Assembly: GCA_902619745.1 (NCBI GenBank)
Contig: CACNFL010000013.1
Coordinates: 1-36,138 of the forward strand
Direction of reading: 5' to 3'
Source: an uncultured Pelagibacteraceae bacterium
Lineage (GTDB): Bacteria; Pseudomonadota; Alphaproteobacteria; Pelagibacterales; Pelagibacteraceae
DNA: 36,138 nucleotides
Shown here: positions 21,470-30,852 of the stretch, piece after piece
Numbering within the stretch: the first letter of the stretch is position 1
How the letters are laid out: each line of letters starts with the position of its first letter
Notes under the pieces: generated by a model
The model's input: only the letters and a program-made list of their open reading frames with translations
The model's database searches: none
What the model was told of the DNA's origin: nothing
Made by a program: the position numbers and the translations under genes

Positions 21470-22531
21470 TTACGGAACTAAAACAGCTCGTCCCTTAACT
21501 TTACCGTCGTTAAGATCATGGAGCGCTTTATTAGCATCGTCCAATTTATATTCTTGCATGGACAGCTTCACTTTTCCTCGATCAGCTAACTCCATCAATT
21601 CATATAACTCAGACCACGTTCCCACTAAATTACCTACGATTGTTTTTTCAGAAATAATTAAATCAACTGCTAATGATTTAATTTCTTCTCCGTATCCAAC
21701 AATGTAGTAAAAACCACCATTAGAAGTCATTTGAATTCCCATGGCAGTAGATCCTTTTTCACCTACGAAATCGATAACAGCTTCTGAACCTTTTCCTTTA
21801 GTTAGTTCTTGAACTTTTTCAATTTCGTTTCCATCAATTAAAACTCCGTGATCGCCACCGAGTTCCATTGCATGTTTTAAAGCTGCTTCAGATTTCTCAA
21901 CAATAATAATGTCAGCTGCACACATCGCTTTCAAACATTGAATAGCAATATGCCCTAAACCTCCAGCACCAATTATCGTACAGCTTTGACCTGGCAATAA
22001 ATGTCTAGTTGCCTTTTTAACAACTCTATAAGCTGTAAGACCTGCATCTGAAAAAGGTGCAACATCTTTAGGTGCTAAAACTTTTGGAAGTTTAATTAAA
22101 TTTCTAACACTTGTTTTTAATAGTTCAGAGTATCCACCTTCTTTAATACTTAAACCAGGAAATGCTCCTGCAGCAGCATGCATATCATTACCTCTTCTAC
22201 AATCTAAACAAGTACCACCCGTGCCTGATATTAATGGGTGCAAAATGACTGGGTCACCTTTTTTATATTCTGTAACATCTTTACCTACGTCCTCTACCCA
22301 TCCTGCATTTTCATGTCCCATCACACATGGCAACAAAGTTCCATCTGGATCTTGAATATGTTTCCATACTCCTTCAATAATATGTAAATCTGTTCTGCAA
22401 ACTCCTGCAGCACCAATTTTAACAATTACATCTGATGCCTTCTCAATCTTTGGATCTGGCATTTCTTCACCTGTAACCCAAACTTTTTCTTTCATTTCTG
22501 GGTCATACTTGTGCAAAACCTGTGCTTTCAT
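21470..22531 (-). CDS. zinc-dependent alcohol dehydrogenase (MDR family)
   Basis: NAD(P)-dependent medium-chain alcohol dehydrogenase, 353 residues. The catalytic zinc site is visible as GVCRTDLH (Cys45) and MGHENAGWVEDVG (His72, Glu73), and the Rossmann motif is GAGGLGHIA. The structural zinc loop is reduced to GGTCLDCRRGNDMHAA: only two of the usual four cysteines remain. Related secondary-alcohol dehydrogenases carry a further cysteine after RRGDDMH. It is the first gene of a probable operon with the ABC importer and is divergent from the regulator at 22676-23764. It probably oxidises an alcohol or polyol brought in by that importer. The start codon is preceded by AAGGGAGAG. Confidence 0.93.
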   Translation of the reverse strand: MKAQVLHKYDPEMKEKVWVTGEEMPDPKIEKASDVIVKIGAAGVCRTDLHIIEGVWKHIQDPDGTLLPCVMGHENAGWVEDVGKDVTEYKKGDPVILHPLISGTGGTCLDCRRGNDMHAAAGAFPGLSIKEGGYSELLKTSVRNLIKLPKVLAPKDVAPFSDAGLTAYRVVKKATRHLLPGQSCTIIGAGGLGHIAIQCLKAMCAADIIIVEKSEAALKHAMELGGDHGVLIDGNEIEKVQELTKGKGSEAVIDFVGEKGSTAMGIQMTSNGGFYYIVGYGEEIKSLAVDLIISEKTIVGNLVGTWSELYELMELADRGKVKLSMQEYKLDDANKALHDLNDGKVKGRAVLVP

Positions 22532-22602
22532 CGTTTTCTCTCCCTTTTAATTTTCAAAACCTTATTAAAAAATCGAAGTCTAATGGAGTCAATGCCGCTT
22601 TT

Positions 22603-22653
22603 AAGTGTCCAAATAGTTAACAAATACAACCTGTGGTTAGTTGTTGAACACTT
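22603..22653. promoter_or_regulatory. operator candidate between alcohol dehydrogenase operon and regulator gene
   Basis: The 144-base divergent intergenic region (22532-22675) contains an inverted repeat with arms AAGTGT (22603-22608) and ACACTT (22648-22653), 39 bases apart. The inner flanks are also partly symmetrical (TAGTTAACAA and TTAGTTGTTGAAC). Widely spaced dyads are typical of AcoR/NtrC-like regulators that bind as dimers through a Fis-type helix-turn-helix, as encoded next door. Confidence 0.45.
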
Positions 22654-22675
22654 TAATTTTATTTATCTTTCAAAA

Positions 22676-23764
22676 ATGGGAAATTTATCTCCAACAAGTA
22701 AAGAATTTAAAAATATTCTAAAAAAAAGAGGAATGATGTCCTATGAGATGGGCAAAGAAATTTCTGATAGCTGGTCAAGGTGTATTGCTGAGGGGCTTAA
22801 TCCATTTCAAGATCCAAAACAAAGCGTCGTATCTTCAATTGAATTAAAAGAGATTAAAGAGAAAAATGAGGCTCTTAGAAAAATAGTTCTTCCTGAATTA
22901 GAACTTTTATACTCTCAAATTGCTGGTACTAATTTTATGGTCGCGTATTCAGACGAGAATGGTTTAGTGCTTGATACAATTTATGATAAAACTTGTCTTC
23001 AAACAGATGTAGGTAAAACTGTTATACCAGGATCTATATGGGCTGAGAAGGTTTGTGGTACAAATGGTTTAGGATTATCCGTTGAATTAAAAAAACCAAC
23101 AATAGTTTCTGGAAAAGAACATTTTTTTATAGCACATGAAAATATATCTTGTTTCGCAAGTCCAATAATCAATTATGACGGTAAAACTATTGGAATTATA
23201 GATGCCTCAACTGACTATATGTCAAGAGAACAACACACTCTGGCTTTAGTGAAGCTTGCGACTAGAAGTATCGAAACAAAATTATTTTTAAAAAAGTTTG
23301 AGCATGAATTAATTTTATCCTTTCATCCTCGTCAAGAATATTTATCAACAACCAGCGTAGGTTTGTTGGCTGTCAATGGAGATGGTCTAATAGTAGGCGC
23401 AAACAGTAATGCTAAAATTATGCTTAATGGATTAGTAGATCTGAAAAACGAAAATTTTAATAAAATTTTTACTAATTCATTTTCATCTATTGCATCAGAT
23501 TTATTAAATAATAAAACATTAAAAATTACTGATCATTTAGGCTCATCAGTTTTTGTGGTCAAAAGTCAAATTTTTAAGGAAAACAAATTTGTTGAAACAA
23601 AAAAAGAAAAGAAGTGGGCTACTTGTAAAAATTGTGAAGATACAAAAATCAAAAGAGAGAAATGCACTTTAATTAGATCAACTTATGATGAAACAAATAA
23701 TATTTCTGCGACTTCTAGAAAATTAGGTGTTTCTAGAACAACAATTTATAAACATTTACAATAA
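22676..23764 (+). CDS. AcoR-like transcriptional regulator (GAF, PAS-like, Fis-type HTH) lacking the AAA+ domain
   Basis: A 362-residue regulator. The N-terminal SWSRCIAEGLNP (32-43) and the GAF domain (about 75-205, with WAEKVCGTNGLG) match acetoin-catabolism activator AcoR. A PAS-like segment follows (SVGLLAVNGDGLIVGANSNA, 227-246). The usual sigma-54-interacting AAA+ domain is absent: residue ~300 leads straight to a short linker with CKNC (317-320) and Cys330, then a Fis-type HTH at the C-terminus (ISATSRKLGVSRTTIYKHLQ). It should therefore act with sigma-70 RNA polymerase. An upstream in-frame extension to 22511 overlaps the divergent dehydrogenase and lacks family similarity, so I use the ATG at 22676. 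It probably senses the alcohol or its product and controls the neighbouring operon. Confidence 0.87.
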   Translation: MGNLSPTSKEFKNILKKRGMMSYEMGKEISDSWSRCIAEGLNPFQDPKQSVVSSIELKEIKEKNEALRKIVLPELELLYSQIAGTNFMVAYSDENGLVLDTIYDKTCLQTDVGKTVIPGSIWAEKVCGTNGLGLSVELKKPTIVSGKEHFFIAHENISCFASPIINYDGKTIGIIDASTDYMSREQHTLALVKLATRSIETKLFLKKFEHELILSFHPRQEYLSTTSVGLLAVNGDGLIVGANSNAKIMLNGLVDLKNENFNKIFTNSFSSIASDLLNNKTLKITDHLGSSVFVVKSQIFKENKFVETKKEKKWATCKNCEDTKIKREKCTLIRSTYDETNNISATSRKLGVSRTTIYKHLQ

Positions 23765-23770
23765 ATTTAT

Positions 23771-24685
23771 TTAGTCAATTGGATAGTCCCAAGCATTACC
23801 GCCTATAACTTTAGAAATAGCTGAAAAGTCTTTAGTATCATTTCCCTCTTTACAAAATTGATCATAAATTTCTAGAGCCATTTTTCCTAATGGTGTTTCA
23901 GCATTTACGCTTTTCGCACAATCATTTGCAAGTTTAAGATCTTTATTCATCATTCCTGCAGAGAAACCTGGACGATAATTATTATTTGAAGGCGTGCCAT
24001 CAATTAAACCAGGTAAAGGTGGATAAACAGAAATTGGCCAGCTGTTACCTGATGCATTTTTCATAATTTCATGAACTTTTTTAATATCTATATTTAATCT
24101 TTTTGCCAACATTAATGACTCTGAAGCAGCAATCATTGCAATGCCTAGGGCCATATTGTTACAAATTTTGGCACCATTACCACTACCTAAATCACCTGCA
24201 TGAAATATATTTTTTCCCATGATTTTTAATAAAGGAAGTGCTTTTTCATATGCTTCTTTAGATCCACCAACCATTATATTTAAAGTTGCTTTTTGGGCTC
24301 CCATTACTCCACCGCTAACTGGCGCATCAATCATTTCTATTCCTATTTCTGAAGCTTTTTTTCCAATTTTAATAGAAGTTTGAATATCAATTGTTGAACA
24401 ATCAATTAGTAAACAATTTTTTGAAACTTTATTTATTATTCCATTTTCTCCTAAATAAACTTCCTTAGAATGCTTACCTTCTGGAAGCATGGTTATAACC
24501 GTTTCAACATCAGCTGTAATTAGATCATCTAAATTTTCGATTGTCTCAAGATTTTTATCTTTTGCAATTCCAAGCATTTTTTTTGAGACATCAAAAACTT
24601 TAACAGATTTACCTGCCTTCATTAAATTTTCAGCCATTGGACAACCCATGTTGCCAACGCCAATAAAAGCTATCGATTGAGACAT
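23771..24685 (-). CDS. 3-hydroxyisobutyrate dehydrogenase-family reductase (GarR/GlxR-like)
   Basis: Beta-hydroxyacid dehydrogenase of 304 residues. It shows the Rossmann motif GVGNMGCPMAENL, the substrate-binding signature DAPVSGGVMGAQKATL and the catalytic lysine in GSGNGAKICNNMALG. The family reduces tartronate semialdehyde to D-glycerate (GarR/GlxR) or oxidises 3-hydroxyisobutyrate (MmsB); residues alone do not decide. Its place two bases after a D-2-hydroxyacid dehydrogenase and downstream of glcDEF favours a role in glyoxylate/glycerate metabolism. It is the last gene of this series and converges with the regulator gene, 6 bases apart, with no clear terminator. Confidence 0.88.
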   Translation of the reverse strand: MSQSIAFIGVGNMGCPMAENLMKAGKSVKVFDVSKKMLGIAKDKNLETIENLDDLITADVETVITMLPEGKHSKEVYLGENGIINKVSKNCLLIDCSTIDIQTSIKIGKKASEIGIEMIDAPVSGGVMGAQKATLNIMVGGSKEAYEKALPLLKIMGKNIFHAGDLGSGNGAKICNNMALGIAMIAASESLMLAKRLNIDIKKVHEIMKNASGNSWPISVYPPLPGLIDGTPSNNNYRPGFSAGMMNKDLKLANDCAKSVNAETPLGKMALEIYDQFCKEGNDTKDFSAISKVIGGNAWDYPID

Positions 24686-24686
24686 T

Positions 24687-25640
24687 TTAATTTACTTTAT
24701 TGATACAGTTTCCAGTTCTAAAAAACTCGTCTAGATTATCAACTGCTAAATTTCCCATTGCAATTCTTGTATCTTTTGTTGCGCTCCCAAGATGAGGTAA
24801 AACAAAAGCGCTTGGAATTTTTAAATAACCAGGATTTAAATTTGGTTCATTTTTATAAACATCTAATCCTGCTGCATAAATTTTTCTTCTATTCAATGCA
24901 TCAATTAAAGCCTCATCATCAACTATATCACCTCTTGCAACATTAGTTATCACAGCACCTTTGGGGAAATACTCAACAGTCTCTTTATTAATTAAGTTCT
25001 CTGTTTCTTTTGTGGCTGGACAACAAATTGATAAAACATCTGAGACTGAAAAAAGACTTTTTATGCTGTCATGATATGTTGCACCTTTTTCTTTATCTTC
25101 ACTTAATTTTGAACGATTATGATAATGAATAACCATACCTAAAGAATTTGCGATTTTTGCAATTTTTTGGCCAATACGACCCATACCTAAAATTCCTAAT
25201 CTTGTTCCTGTTAATTGTTTTCCAATTAAATAATCAGCAGACCATTTCCATCCACCTTCTTTTGCAGACTCAATCCCTTCGGAAGCTCTTCTACATGCTC
25301 CTAAAATTAATAAAATTCCAATTTCTGCTGTAGCATCTGATAAAACTTCTGGTGTATTTGTTACTGCTATACCTTTATTTTTTGCTGCTTCTAAATCAAT
25401 ATTTCCAAATCCAACTGCAAAATTAGAAATAATTTTTACTGAGTTTGGTAATTGATTGATTGTTTCTGCATCTAATTTTTCAGTTAGTGATGATAAAATT
25501 CCATCACATCCTTCACTCATTTCAATAATTTTTTTTTGTGAATAAAGTTCATCATTAGTATTAAATCTAGCATCAAATAATTTAGATGCTTTGTCTTCAC
25601 TTTCTCTTATTAGACGTCTTGTAATTAAAACCTTTTTCAT
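24687..25640 (-). CDS. D-2-hydroxyacid dehydrogenase (glyoxylate/hydroxypyruvate reductase type)
   Basis: NAD(P)H-dependent D-isomer-specific 2-hydroxyacid dehydrogenase, 317 residues. The nucleotide motif reads GILGMGRIGQKIAKI. The catalytic residues are the arginine in NVARGDIVDDEAL, the glutamate in LDVYKNEP and the histidine in LPHLGSAT. Length and motifs fit glyoxylate/hydroxypyruvate reductase (GyaR/GhrB-like). It follows glcF by 5 bases, so it would make glycolate or glycerate in the opposite direction to GlcDEF, perhaps balancing glyoxylate. Confidence 0.9.
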   Translation of the reverse strand: MKKVLITRRLIRESEDKASKLFDARFNTNDELYSQKKIIEMSEGCDGILSSLTEKLDAETINQLPNSVKIISNFAVGFGNIDLEAAKNKGIAVTNTPEVLSDATAEIGILLILGACRRASEGIESAKEGGWKWSADYLIGKQLTGTRLGILGMGRIGQKIAKIANSLGMVIHYHNRSKLSEDKEKGATYHDSIKSLFSVSDVLSICCPATKETENLINKETVEYFPKGAVITNVARGDIVDDEALIDALNRRKIYAAGLDVYKNEPNLNPGYLKIPSAFVLPHLGSATKDTRIAMGNLAVDNLDEFFRTGNCINKVN

Positions 25641-25645
25641 AATTT

Positions 25646-26935
25646 TTATTTTAAAATTTCAGGTTTTGGTCCACCTGTGTACCAATCTAAAACTTCAATT
25701 GTATGTAATATAGGAACTTTAGTACCATGAGAAATTTGGGTAATACAACCAATATTTCCTGTAGAAATAAAATCAGGATTTAAACTCTCTATATTATTTA
25801 CTTTTTTCTCTAATAATTGTTTTGCAATTTTTGATTGCAAAATGTTGTAAGTACCAGCTGATCCACAACATATATGGCCTTCTGGAATTTCCATAATTTC
25901 ATTGTTAGTTTTCTCAAGTAATGAAACTGGCTGTGAATGAACCTTTTGACCATGCTGCATTGAACACGCAGAGTGATAAGCTACTTTATATTTTTTTCCT
26001 TTATCTTTAATATCAAGTTTCAAACTTTCAAATATATATTCTGATATATCTTTTGTGAGTTCTGATATTACTTTGGCTTTTTTACTTAGTTCTTTATCTT
26101 CACGAAAAATAAATCCATAATCTTTCATGGTTGTTCCACAACCGGATGTATTTGATAAAATTGCATCCAAATTTCCTTTTTGATGCTCCTCATACCAAGT
26201 GTTTATATTATTTTTAAAATCTTGATGCGCATCCTCCTCTTTTCCAAGATGATGATTTAAAGATCCACAACAACGAATTTTTTTTGGAACAACTACTTCT
26301 ACACCGTGTCTATTTAATAACCTTATTGTTGCTTCATTAATTTGAGGAGATATTTCTTTTTGTACACATCCTGTTAAAAGTGCAACTCTAGCAATTTTTT
26401 TTTTAGTAGAAGATTTGTAAACTTCTTTAATCGGTAAACTTTTTTTAGGAAAATTTGTAGGCATTAACTCAATCATGTCCTTAATTTTTGATGGCATTAA
26501 GAATTTAAATGGCTTAGATAATTTTACTAATAAACTTGATAATCTAAAAACTTTTGTATTTGGAAGAGTAATAGATAAAAAATACCTTATTAGTTTATCA
26601 AAGAGAGATCTTTGATAATTTTTTTCGATATATTTTTTTCCATGATCAATTATATGCATATAATTTACTCCAGCAGGACAGGTAGTCATACAACTGTAAC
26701 ATGAGAGGCATCGATCGATATGCTTTACAACCTTTTCAGTTGGTTTCCTATTATTTTCCAACATATCTTTAATTAGATAAATACGTCCTCTAGGACCATC
26801 TAACTCGTCACCTAGAAGTTGATGTGTAGGGCATGTGGCATTACACATTCCACAATGCACACACTTTTTAAAAACTTTTTCGTTTGCAAAATTGTCAGGA
26901 TCTCTAAGCTGTTCTTCTGTAAATTTTGTTTGCAT
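25646..26935 (-). CDS. glcF: glycolate oxidase iron-sulfur subunit
   Basis: GlcF carries electrons from the flavin subunits GlcD/GlcE to the quinone pool at the inner membrane. The 429 residues contain two N-terminal 4Fe-4S motifs, CVHCGMCNATC followed by P (Cys25, 28, 31, 35) and CLSCYSCMTTC followed by P (Cys76, 79, 82, 86). Two CCG domains, with RCCGSLNHHLG and HICCGSAGTYN, follow. The length is the family norm. It overlaps the glcE stop by one base. Confidence 0.95.
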   Translation of the reverse strand: MQTKFTEEQLRDPDNFANEKVFKKCVHCGMCNATCPTHQLLGDELDGPRGRIYLIKDMLENNRKPTEKVVKHIDRCLSCYSCMTTCPAGVNYMHIIDHGKKYIEKNYQRSLFDKLIRYFLSITLPNTKVFRLSSLLVKLSKPFKFLMPSKIKDMIELMPTNFPKKSLPIKEVYKSSTKKKIARVALLTGCVQKEISPQINEATIRLLNRHGVEVVVPKKIRCCGSLNHHLGKEEDAHQDFKNNINTWYEEHQKGNLDAILSNTSGCGTTMKDYGFIFREDKELSKKAKVISELTKDISEYIFESLKLDIKDKGKKYKVAYHSACSMQHGQKVHSQPVSLLEKTNNEIMEIPEGHICCGSAGTYNILQSKIAKQLLEKKVNNIESLNPDFISTGNIGCITQISHGTKVPILHTIEVLDWYTGGPKPEILK

Positions 26936-28215
26936 TAAACTCCTCTATACATTTTCCCTGGGTTTAAAATTCTTTTAGGATCAAAACTTTGTTTTACTTT
27001 TTCAGAAATGATTAAACGTACTTTATCAACAGTAAAAATAGCTTCTCCGTAATCATATTCTGATGAAGTTTTAATTACTGTCAAATAACCTCCAAAATCT
27101 TTTGCCATTTTTTTTAAGTCTTTAATCTTTTCTTCTTTTTTACTATTAACTTCAATCCAGAATAACGACCCACACCAATCAACAAAATAGTTATGGTTGT
27201 TTTCTAGATATTTGCATAGTTTTGAACCATTTGCAGGTGGTATCACCATTCGTATTAAATTATGTTCGGTCTTTTCAAATACCTCTATATTATTTACTTT
27301 TTTCCAAAATGGTTCTGATTGATAAACATCAAGAGTAGAAATATCTGAATTATTTAATTCAAGTTCTTTTTTTAAATTGTTAATTTTTTCTTCAATTGAA
27401 ATTTTGTCCCCTTCAACTCTGAATGCTATAAATGAAACATTTGATTTAAGATCATTAAACTTAAAAACAGAATTTTTTTTAGTAACAAAATCTTTATCCT
27501 TCGATTGTTCAGGAATAAAAACGGCCCCAGAAATTTCGCTACTTGAGCTAGATAGTTTATTAAAAAAATCATAAATTTGTTCGAAATTACTAGGATAAAT
27601 TATTACAGTTTTAGAAGAATCTTTCTTAGGTAGCACCTTTAACGTAATTTCGGTTAAAGCAACAAGAGTACCAAATGAGCCTGCAATTAGTTTTGATAAA
27701 TCATAACCTGTAACATTTTTTACAACAGTACCTCCTGATTTAATTATATCTCCTTTTCCATTAACTCCCTTAAAACCTAGGACATGATCTCTCACACTAC
27801 CAACTTTAAATCTTCGTGAACCTGCATAGTTGCAAGATAAGTATCCTGCTATTGTCCCTTTATTTGACTTACCTTCTTTAATATACCCAAAGTCTATTGG
27901 TTCAAAAGCTAGCTCTTGATTATTTTCGCTTAAGACCTGCTCGATTTCATTGATTGGTGTACAGGCTTTAACTTTGATATACAATTCTTCAGGTCTATAA
28001 TCGATAATACCTGAGATTTTAGATAAAGACGTAGTATTAGCTGACTGCGTTTTATTTCCAATGAAACTTTTTGAATTGTTACCGATAATTTCTGTGGGAG
28101 AATCTTGTTTATATAGTTCCCTAATTAAATCTGAAACTTCTGTCTCATCTTTGGGATAATAGACGTTATTAGAATCTTGGAAGATCTGGGAATTTATCTT
28201 TATTTTTGTGGACAT
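26935..28215 (-). CDS. glcE: glycolate oxidase FAD-binding subunit GlcE
   Basis: GlcE is the shorter FAD-binding partner of GlcD. The protein of 426 residues has the PCMH-type FAD fold (TEIIGNNSKSFIGN, GTIAGYLSCNYAGSRR, GGTVVKNVTGYDLSKL) and a divergent C-terminal half ending LNPGKMYRGV. The frame is open seven codons further upstream from a GTG at 28236, but AGGAAGG stands 8 bases before the ATG at 28215, which I take as the start. It overlaps the end of glcD by 47 bases, so the two are translationally coupled. Flanking glcD and glcF confirm the assignment. Confidence 0.93.
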   Translation of the reverse strand: MSTKIKINSQIFQDSNNVYYPKDETEVSDLIRELYKQDSPTEIIGNNSKSFIGNKTQSANTTSLSKISGIIDYRPEELYIKVKACTPINEIEQVLSENNQELAFEPIDFGYIKEGKSNKGTIAGYLSCNYAGSRRFKVGSVRDHVLGFKGVNGKGDIIKSGGTVVKNVTGYDLSKLIAGSFGTLVALTEITLKVLPKKDSSKTVIIYPSNFEQIYDFFNKLSSSSSEISGAVFIPEQSKDKDFVTKKNSVFKFNDLKSNVSFIAFRVEGDKISIEEKINNLKKELELNNSDISTLDVYQSEPFWKKVNNIEVFEKTEHNLIRMVIPPANGSKLCKYLENNHNYFVDWCGSLFWIEVNSKKEEKIKDLKKMAKDFGGYLTVIKTSSEYDYGEAIFTVDKVRLIISEKVKQSFDPKRILNPGKMYRGV

Positions 28216-29665
28216 GAACCCTTCCTTCCTCTGCACATTTTCTAAGTATAGGATAAACTTTTCCAGGATTTAATAAATTTTTTTCATCTAATGATTTTTT
28301 GATACTCAATTGTTGTTGAATATCATTATCATTAAACATTTCACACATAAGTTCTCGCTTTTCTATACCAACACCATGCTCTCCTGTAATTACTCCACCA
28401 AGTCTTACACATGTTTTTAATATTTCTGAACCAAACTCTTCAGTTTTTTTAAGTTGTTCTTTATCATTTCCATCAAACATAATAAGTGGATGTAAATTTC
28501 CATCACCTGCGTGAAAACAATTTGCCACTGGTAATTCATATTTTTCAGATAATTTTTTTATTTCTAATAATGCTTCAGCGAGCTTGCCTCTGGGAATAGA
28601 ACCATCCATACAATAATAATCAGGTGCCATAGCTCCGCACGCTGGAAAAGCTGCTTTTCTTCCGGCCCAGAATGAAAGTCTTTCTTTCTCACTATTGCTA
28701 AGTTTAAGACTAGAACAATTATTTTTTTTACAGATTGCCTCTACTTTTTTAATTAACTCATTAACCTCTGATTCTGTACCATCAAGTTCCACTATTAATA
28801 ATAATTCTGCATCTCGGGGATATCCCGCTTTACTAAAATTATCTGTTGCCTCAATTAATGCTTTATCCATTATTTCCATTCCTGCTGGAACTATTCCACT
28901 TGAAATTATTTCTGATGCTGCATCTCCACCTTCTTTAATAGATGGAAAACCTATCAAAGCCGCTCTTACTACTTCAGGTGTTCTTAAAATTTTAACTGTA
29001 ACTTCAGTGACAACCCCCAATAAACCTTCTGAACCACAAATTAAACCCATAAGATCATACCCCTCTTGATCAAACGATTTGCCTCCAAATCTACAAATAG
29101 TTCCATCCATCATTACCATTTGTACACCTAAAATATTATTTGTAGTCGTTCCATATTTTAAAGAGTGAACTCCACCAGAATTTTCAGCAACATTTCCACC
29201 TATAGAACATGCTAACTGGCTCGAAGGGTCTGGCGCATAATAAAATCCTTTGTGTTGAACTGCATGAGTAATGCCTAGATTTGTAACTCCTGGCTGAGTC
29301 ACAACACATTTATTTTCGTAATCAATTTCTAATATTTTATTAAATTTTCCTAAGCCAAGAAGAATAGCATCTTGAAGAGGTAATGCTCCGCCTGACAATC
29401 CTGTGCCTGCACCTCTTGGTACAACTTTAATATTTTCACTATGACAATATTTTAATATCTCGCTTACTTCTTCTGTGTTTTCTGGAAGTACTACTGCTAA
29501 TGGTGTCTGCGTATAAACTGATAAAGCATCAGTTTCATATGGTCTTAATTCATCAGCCTCACTCAATATATTTTCTATATTAGTTAACTTTGAAAGTTTT
29601 TTTACTATTTCGCTTTTTCTATTTAAAATAGAACTATCAATTTTTGGTAAAGCTATTTCAGACAT
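28169..29665 (-). CDS. glcD: glycolate oxidase catalytic subunit GlcD
   Basis: GlcD oxidises glycolate (and often D-lactate) to glyoxylate using FAD. The 498 residues show the FAD-binding loop PRGAGTGLSGGALPL (83-97), LACSIGGNVAENSGG, and the C-terminal FAD-oxidase segment with NCFHAGDGNLHPLIMFDGND and TGEHGVGIEKRE. The length matches GlcD of Escherichia coli. Together with glcE and glcF it encodes a complete membrane-linked enzyme that lets the cell use phytoplankton-derived glycolate. It lies 3 bases after the aminotransferase gene. Confidence 0.96.
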   Translation of the reverse strand: MSEIALPKIDSSILNRKSEIVKKLSKLTNIENILSEADELRPYETDALSVYTQTPLAVVLPENTEEVSEILKYCHSENIKVVPRGAGTGLSGGALPLQDAILLGLGKFNKILEIDYENKCVVTQPGVTNLGITHAVQHKGFYYAPDPSSQLACSIGGNVAENSGGVHSLKYGTTTNNILGVQMVMMDGTICRFGGKSFDQEGYDLMGLICGSEGLLGVVTEVTVKILRTPEVVRAALIGFPSIKEGGDAASEIISSGIVPAGMEIMDKALIEATDNFSKAGYPRDAELLLIVELDGTESEVNELIKKVEAICKKNNCSSLKLSNSEKERLSFWAGRKAAFPACGAMAPDYYCMDGSIPRGKLAEALLEIKKLSEKYELPVANCFHAGDGNLHPLIMFDGNDKEQLKKTEEFGSEILKTCVRLGGVITGEHGVGIEKRELMCEMFNDNDIQQQLSIKKSLDEKNLLNPGKVYPILRKCAEEGRVHVHKNKDKFPDLPRF

Positions 29666-29668
29666 AGC

Positions 29669-30832
29669 TTAGCCTAACATTTTTTTGATATTTTCCAATG
29701 CGTTAGAAATGTTATCTCGAGAGGCTGCAAAGCTAAATCTTACGTAATCTTTGCACGTTTTTCCAAAAGCTGTACCAGGAACTATAGCAACACCCGCCTC
29801 ATGCATAGCTCTTTTACAAAATTCACTGCCGTCCATTCCAGTTCCAATAACTTTAGGGAATGCATAAAATGCTCCACCAGGTAAACTGCATTCTACACCA
29901 GGTAAACTATTTAAACCTTCGTGAATTAATTTTCTTCTTAAAGTAAATTTTTCCATCATCTCATCAATCGAGTCATCAGGTCCATCTAAAGCTGCGATAC
30001 CTGCAAATTGAGCAGCAGCATTTACACATGAGACACTATTAATTAATAATTTATTTACATGCTCAACTAAATTTTCTGGCCAAAAACTCCAACCAAGTCT
30101 CCAACCTGTCATTGAGTAAGCTTTACTCCATCCTTCTAAAACTATTAATCTTTCTCTTAACTCAGGATAATTAAAAAATGTTGGCATTTCTTTATTATCA
30201 AAAATTTGTCTACTATAAATTTCATCACTTAAAATAGTAACATGAGGATGTTTTTTTAAACCATCAGCCAATTTGTCTATTTCTGATTTTTCTACAAAAC
30301 TTCCTGTTGGGTTGTTTGGATTTATTAAAATTAATAATCTAGTTTTATCAGTAATTAGAGATAAAATTTTATCCGCACTAAACTTTAAATCTTTATCTTC
30401 AGTAAGATCGTAAGGTACTGCTGTAGAACCAGTATAATTAATCATTGATTCATAAATAGGGAAAGCTGGAGTTGGATGAATTATCTCCGCTCCTGGTTCA
30501 CCAAAACACTGAATTGCATAATGCATTGTTGGTTTTCCACCTGGCATAATAATAATTCTTTCAGGATCTACGTCTGCACTATATCTTTTCTTAATCCATC
30601 TAGTAACTGATTGTCTACATTCTAAAATTCCATTTGAAAGCACATATCCGTGATGACCATCATCTAAAGCTTTTTTTGCTGCTTCGACAACGTGCTTTGG
30701 AGTTTTGAAATCAGGTTGACCTAGACCTAAGTGAATCATAGGTTTACCTTGTGCTTCAAGTTTTTTTGCTTCGGCTAAAACAGAAAAAGCGCTTTCAGTT
30801 CCAAGTCTATTTAAAGATTTTGCAAGTTCCAT
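29669..30832 (-). CDS. class I pyridoxal-phosphate aminotransferase
   Basis: Fold-type I aminotransferase of 387 residues in the aspartate/alanine aminotransferase group. The PLP lysine is in GWSKAYSMTGWRLG, the substrate-contact region reads NPNNPTGSFVEKSE, and the C-terminal carboxylate-binding arginine lies in YVRFSFA. The position directly upstream of glcD, with a 3-base gap, suggests it aminates glyoxylate to glycine (with alanine, glutamate or aspartate as donor). A general amino acid role cannot be excluded. The start at 30832 follows a 102-base gap with its own likely promoter. Confidence 0.9.
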   Translation of the reverse strand: MELAKSLNRLGTESAFSVLAEAKKLEAQGKPMIHLGLGQPDFKTPKHVVEAAKKALDDGHHGYVLSNGILECRQSVTRWIKKRYSADVDPERIIIMPGGKPTMHYAIQCFGEPGAEIIHPTPAFPIYESMINYTGSTAVPYDLTEDKDLKFSADKILSLITDKTRLLILINPNNPTGSFVEKSEIDKLADGLKKHPHVTILSDEIYSRQIFDNKEMPTFFNYPELRERLIVLEGWSKAYSMTGWRLGWSFWPENLVEHVNKLLINSVSCVNAAAQFAGIAALDGPDDSIDEMMEKFTLRRKLIHEGLNSLPGVECSLPGGAFYAFPKVIGTGMDGSEFCKRAMHEAGVAIVPGTAFGKTCKDYVRFSFAASRDNISNALENIKKMLG

Positions 30833-30852
30833 AACAATTTAAAATTAAAATC

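Noticed and set aside
22511..22675. 55-codon N-terminal extension of the regulator
   Set aside because: It would overlap the divergent alcohol dehydrogenase start and consume the whole promoter region; family similarity starts after the ATG at 22676.
28216..28236. GTG start seven codons upstream for glcE
   Set aside because: The ATG at 28215 has a well-placed AGGAAGG; the upstream codons contain that Shine-Dalgarno sequence itself.
28695..29069. 124-codon plus-strand open frame inside glcD
   Set aside because: Antisense shadow; no start signal and no domain.
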